DNA of 38,002 nucleotides from Acidimicrobiales bacterium (GTDB lineage Bacteria > Actinomycetota > Acidimicrobiia > Acidimicrobiales > UBA8592), in assembly GCA_022425805.1 (NCBI GenBank), contig JAKMEQ010000037.1:1-38002 (forward strand), read 5' to 3'. Of this stretch, positions 35,741 to 38,002 are shown piece after piece. Below the pieces are notes generated by a model that was not told the DNA's origin, did not search any database, and saw only the letters and a list, made by a program, of their open reading frames with translations. How positions within the stretch are numbered: the first letter of the stretch is position 1; each line of letters opens with the position of its first letter. Both the position numbers and the translations under genes were made by a program.

Positions 35741-37363
35741 ATGAAGTTAGCTCGTCATAGCCATTATCTTAAGAATCCTTTTATCGTCTTCTTCGTATCG
35801 GTAGTCAGCCTAGGAACAGCTGCGGTCGTTATTTTTCAGTTGATAGATGTTTCTTCCTTCAAGGATGCTATTCGTCAGGCTAGTGATGAGCCTTTAGGTG
35901 TCTGTCTTGCTATCGGCTCGTTTGCCTTAGCATTTTTTCTTAGAGCATTAGCATGGAAGAAAGTACTCCCATCGATTTCACTTAAGCAAAGCCTTGCAGG
36001 AATTCACCTTTCACTTGGCGCTAACCATGTCCTCCCCTTCAGACTCGGTGAACCTTTTCGGGTTGTGAGTATTGTCAGGAGAAGTTCTACTTCAATTGAT
36101 GCAGCTACAGCTTCCACATTGACCTTGCGATCGGCAGATGTACTCTGTGTGATTGTGATTGGTGCCGTAATAGCCCCAGCAGCTTTTGCTGATTTGCTCG
36201 GATGGGTTGGTTGGGTATTAATCGGGATTATCAGTGTTATCTGTTTTTTTTCCTTCGATTGGTTAAAAAAAATTGTCAAACGTAACGATTCTGTCAAATT
36301 ACCAGGCCCTGTCGCTATCGGACTTTCAGCAGTTGCTTGGCTATTGGAATCGATATTGGTTTGGCAATGCGCACACTGGGCGGGTTTGAATGTCTCTTGG
36401 AGCGATGCCCTACTTGTAACAACAGTTGCGGTTGGAGCTCAAATTGCAGCTATCGCTCCAGGTGGTTTTGGGACTTACGAGGCTGCAGCCGTTGCGGCAT
36501 ATGTAACTTTAGGATATGAGGCTGAAGCTGCACTTGTCTCTGCCCTAACTGCTCATACTTTAAAAACTATCTACTCGCTTGTTGCAGGTGGAATAGCTAT
36601 TTTGACTCCTAAACCAAATCTATTAGGACGGATCCGGCTCCAAAACACTTCAGAGTTAAAGCCCGTTCGTTCTCTAGTAAACAATCCCGTACTTCTGTTT
36701 CTCCCTGCCTTCAATGAAGAAGATGCTGTCGCTGACTGTATCCGGCGTGTCCCAAAGCAAGTATGTGGCCTACCTGTGCAATGTCTAGTTATTGACGATG
36801 GGTCAAAAGACAATACAGCGGAACTTGCGGCCGCCGAGGGAGCAGAAGTTATTTCACTACAACAAAATCAAGGTTTAGGAGCAGCAGTCCGAGTTGGGCT
36901 TTCGGAAGGAGTAAATCGTGATGCAAGCGCTGTTGTATTTGCAGATGCAGATGGAGAATACCCACCAGAAGAACTCCAAAACCTTGTAGAACCAATCCTT
37001 AGTGGGCAGGCAGATTATGTAGTTGGCAGCAGGTTTTTGGGCGATATTCAATTCATGCGACCCCATCGAAGATTCGGGAATTTAGTACTTACACGTATTC
37101 TTTCACTTATTGCGAGAAGAAAAATCACAGACGGACAAAGCGGGTATCGGTCTTTCTCACCACGGGCAGCGAATGCAGCAGAGATAATTCATGATTTCAA
37201 TTACGCCCAAGTCATTACACTCGACTTGCTTGCAAAGGGGTTTACCTATTTAGAAGTTCCTATCAGTTACCATTTTCGAACAACAGGTGAAAGCTTCATA
37301 AAGCTTTTTCCATACCTTCGTAAAGTTATTCCAGCTGTTTATCGAGAAGTAAATTCAACCTAA
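35741..37363 (+). CDS. UPF0104/LPG-synthase-type membrane domain fused to GT2 glycosyltransferase
   Basis: A 540-residue two-domain protein. Residues 1-290 form an integral membrane domain of the UPF0104/lysylphosphatidylglycerol synthase transmembrane type, with NHVLPFRLGEPFR (95-107) and the hallmark APGGFGTYEA (239-248). Residues 315-540 form a GT2 glycosyltransferase: LPAFNEEDAV, VIDDGSKDNT (350-359), the metal-binding DADG (402-405) and the GQSGYRSF loop (465-472). It resembles dolichyl/polyprenyl-phosphate sugar synthases. These two modules are usually separate genes; here one chain would make and perhaps flip a lipid-linked sugar. The ATG at 35741 lacks a ribosome binding site and follows TAACGT by five bases, suggesting a leaderless mRNA. 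It is divergent from the iron-binding protein gene. Confidence 0.82.
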   Translation: MKLARHSHYLKNPFIVFFVSVVSLGTAAVVIFQLIDVSSFKDAIRQASDEPLGVCLAIGSFALAFFLRALAWKKVLPSISLKQSLAGIHLSLGANHVLPFRLGEPFRVVSIVRRSSTSIDAATASTLTLRSADVLCVIVIGAVIAPAAFADLLGWVGWVLIGIISVICFFSFDWLKKIVKRNDSVKLPGPVAIGLSAVAWLLESILVWQCAHWAGLNVSWSDALLVTTVAVGAQIAAIAPGGFGTYEAAAVAAYVTLGYEAEAALVSALTAHTLKTIYSLVAGGIAILTPKPNLLGRIRLQNTSELKPVRSLVNNPVLLFLPAFNEEDAVADCIRRVPKQVCGLPVQCLVIDDGSKDNTAELAAAEGAEVISLQQNQGLGAAVRVGLSEGVNRDASAVVFADADGEYPPEELQNLVEPILSGQADYVVGSRFLGDIQFMRPHRRFGNLVLTRILSLIARRKITDGQSGYRSFSPRAANAAEIIHDFNYAQVITLDLLAKGFTYLEVPISYHFRTTGESFIKLFPYLRKVIPAVYREVNST

Positions 37364-37374
37364 CAGCATAAATA

Positions 37375-37388
37375 TTAGGCTTACTTAA
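37375..37388 (+). promoter_or_regulatory. Putative DtxR/IdeR-type box, distal site of the 37516 gene
   Basis: TTAGGCTTACTTAA matches TTAGG-N4-CCTAA in 9 of 10 positions and also matches the right half of the IdeR consensus in 12 of 14. It lies 12 bases after the upstream stop codon and 93 bases before the more perfect site at 37468. Alone it could be chance. Confidence 0.4.
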
Positions 37389-37405
37389 TAAAAGACGATA
37401 TGTAT

Positions 37406-37430
37406 ACCTTAGTTTTTTTCAATCTAAGGT
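37406..37430 (+). repeat. Small hairpin (7-bp arms) between two putative iron boxes
   Basis: ACCTTAG (37406-37412) and CTAAGGT (37424-37430) are reverse complements around an 11-base T-rich loop. The T-run lies in the loop rather than after the stem, so it is not a normal terminator. It may end the upstream transcript weakly or form part of the operator region. Confidence 0.4.
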
Positions 37431-37467
37431 TGTCATTCCATTAGACATGTAGCCATAATGATGATTG

Positions 37468-37487
37468 TTAGGTATGCCTAATATAAA
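37468..37487 (+). promoter_or_regulatory. Perfect TTAGG-N4-CCTAA palindrome over the -10 of the lipoprotein gene
   Basis: TTAGGTATGCCTAA at 37468-37481 has both arms perfect; extended to 19 bases it agrees with the published IdeR/DtxR consensus TTAGGTTAGGCTAACCTAA in 14 positions. TATAAA (37482-37487) adjoins it, with a poor -35 upstream. By simple arithmetic an exact palindrome of ten fixed bases is expected about 0.04 times in 38 kb, so this is the strongest of the boxes. It suggests metal-dependent repression of the gene starting at 37516. Confidence 0.6.
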
Positions 37488-37515
37488 CCCCCTATTACTT
37501 TCTTAAGGAGAAACT

Positions 37516-38002
37516 TTGAGATCAAAACTTTTACTCTTAACATTCCCAATCCTAGCCATCTTCAGCCTCGTAGCTGCCAGTTGCGGCGATGACGACGGCG
37601 GCGGCGTTCGGGATTTAAATAGTTCATCAAACTCTGCAAGTTCAGGATCTAGCTCCGCTTCAGGATCTAGCTCCGCTTCAGCGTCTAGCTCCGCTTCAGC
37701 ATCTAGTCCCGCTTCAGCATCTAGCTCCGCTTCAGCATCATCGGCAGCAGAAGTTGTCGCTGATACCACTCCTGGCGATGGTGGATATGAATACGCTTCT
37801 AACGTTGACTCACATCGTCTCGTCGTCGCAGATATTTGCGACATAAATGATGCGCTTGGAGAATACAACTGGGCTGCAGCGCTTGAGATCTATGAAAACG
37901 GAAAAAATTCTGTTAAATCTTCAGGTTCTGTTCGGACCATCGGCGGCTTCGCTGCTGCAGAAGGAAAGGGTCATGGTTTCGATACTTTCTATGGAACACC
38001 AA
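37516..38002 (+). CDS. Repeat-linker lipoprotein resembling FEA1-type low-iron proteins (partial)
   Basis: An open frame runs from a TTG at 37516 off the end of the window (162 codons seen). AAGGAG at 37505-37510, five bases upstream, supports the start. A lipoprotein signal (LLLTFPILAIFSLVAASC) ends in a lipobox cysteine at residue 23, followed by an acidic/glycine stretch and a Ser/Ala-rich linker encoded by five 18-base repeats. The globular part then begins: ADICDINDALGEYN, LEIYENGKNSVKS, SVRTIGGFAA and FDTFYG. From memory these resemble the FEA1/low-iron-inducible periplasmic protein domain. The promoter carries two putative iron boxes, which fits a surface protein made under iron limitation. 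The C-terminus is missing, so the family is tentative. Confidence 0.6.
   Translation, partial: MRSKLLLLTFPILAIFSLVAASCGDDDGGGVRDLNSSSNSASSGSSSASGSSSASASSSASASSPASASSSASASSAAEVVADTTPGDGGYEYASNVDSHRLVVADICDINDALGEYNWAAALEIYENGKNSVKSSGSVRTIGGFAAAEGKGHGFDTFYGTP
37645..37734 (+). repeat. Five tandem 18-base repeats encoding a Ser/Ala linker
   Basis: Five consecutive copies of an 18-base unit (first copy GGATCTAGCTCCGCTTCA; later ones begin GCG or GCA, and one has AGTCCC) keep the reading frame and encode six residues each, Gly/Ala-Ser-Ser-Ser/Pro-Ala-Ser. They form a flexible spacer between the lipid anchor and the folded domain. Copy number can change by slippage without shifting frame. Confidence 0.9.

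Noticed and set aside
37503-37868. Minus-strand open frame rich in Asp/Ala/Glu repeats
   Set aside because: It is the antisense of the tandem repeat in the plus-strand lipoprotein gene, which has a good ribosome binding site and lipoprotein signal.

Overview
The window looks like a chromosomal segment of a moderate-GC Gram-positive-type bacterium, most likely a marine or freshwater actinobacterium of the Acidimicrobiia kind. This is an inference from gene content (cytochrome P450, many SDRs, Amidohydrolase_2 proteins, class III CoA transferase, APH-type kinases), frequent GTG/TTG starts, apparently leaderless promoters and DtxR/IdeR-like operators. No rRNA, tRNA, CRISPR array, insertion sequence or phage gene was seen, and no recognisable transcription factor gene.

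Left part (380-22078) is a catabolic island in several small transcription units: an acetoacetate-decarboxylase-like protein; four short-chain dehydrogenases; three metal-dependent Amidohydrolase_2 proteins and one D-aminoacylase-type amidohydrolase; a dihydrodipicolinate-reductase-like NAD(P)-binding enzyme; a zinc alcohol dehydrogenase; a fumarate-reductase/ketosteroid-dehydrogenase-type flavoprotein; a DoxX-like membrane protein; a double-hotdog thioesterase-like protein; a P450; a PAP2 phosphatase; and a tidy unit of HAPMO-like Baeyer-Villiger monooxygenase, alpha/beta hydrolase and class III CoA transferase. That last trio makes chemical sense as ketone to ester to acid to acyl-CoA. The substrates cannot be named from sequence.

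Middle part (22084-29180): a minus-strand unit glcD-glcE-glcF-tatA (glycolate oxidase plus a Tat translocase subunit), then two APH-fold phosphotransferases flanking a minus-strand protein with a possible PD-(D/E)XK-like core and a C-terminal winged-helix-like tail.

Right part (29194-38002) mixes glycan and iron genes. An FAD amine-oxidase/UDP-galactopyranose-mutase-like protein diverges from an NDP-sugar epimerase. An Fe(III)-binding lipoprotein, a fused iron ABC permease and a GT-C-like membrane protein are joined by stop/start overlaps, with no ATPase. Divergent to these is a rare-looking fusion of a UPF0104/LPG-synthase-type membrane domain to a GT2 glycosyltransferase. The window ends inside a Ser/Ala-repeat lipoprotein that resembles FEA1-type low-iron proteins. 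Intergenic regions here carry TTAGG-N4-CCTAA-like palindromes overlapping putative promoters. The main proposal is that this is a locally iron-controlled regulon joining Fe(III) uptake to cell-surface or lipid-linked glycan synthesis.
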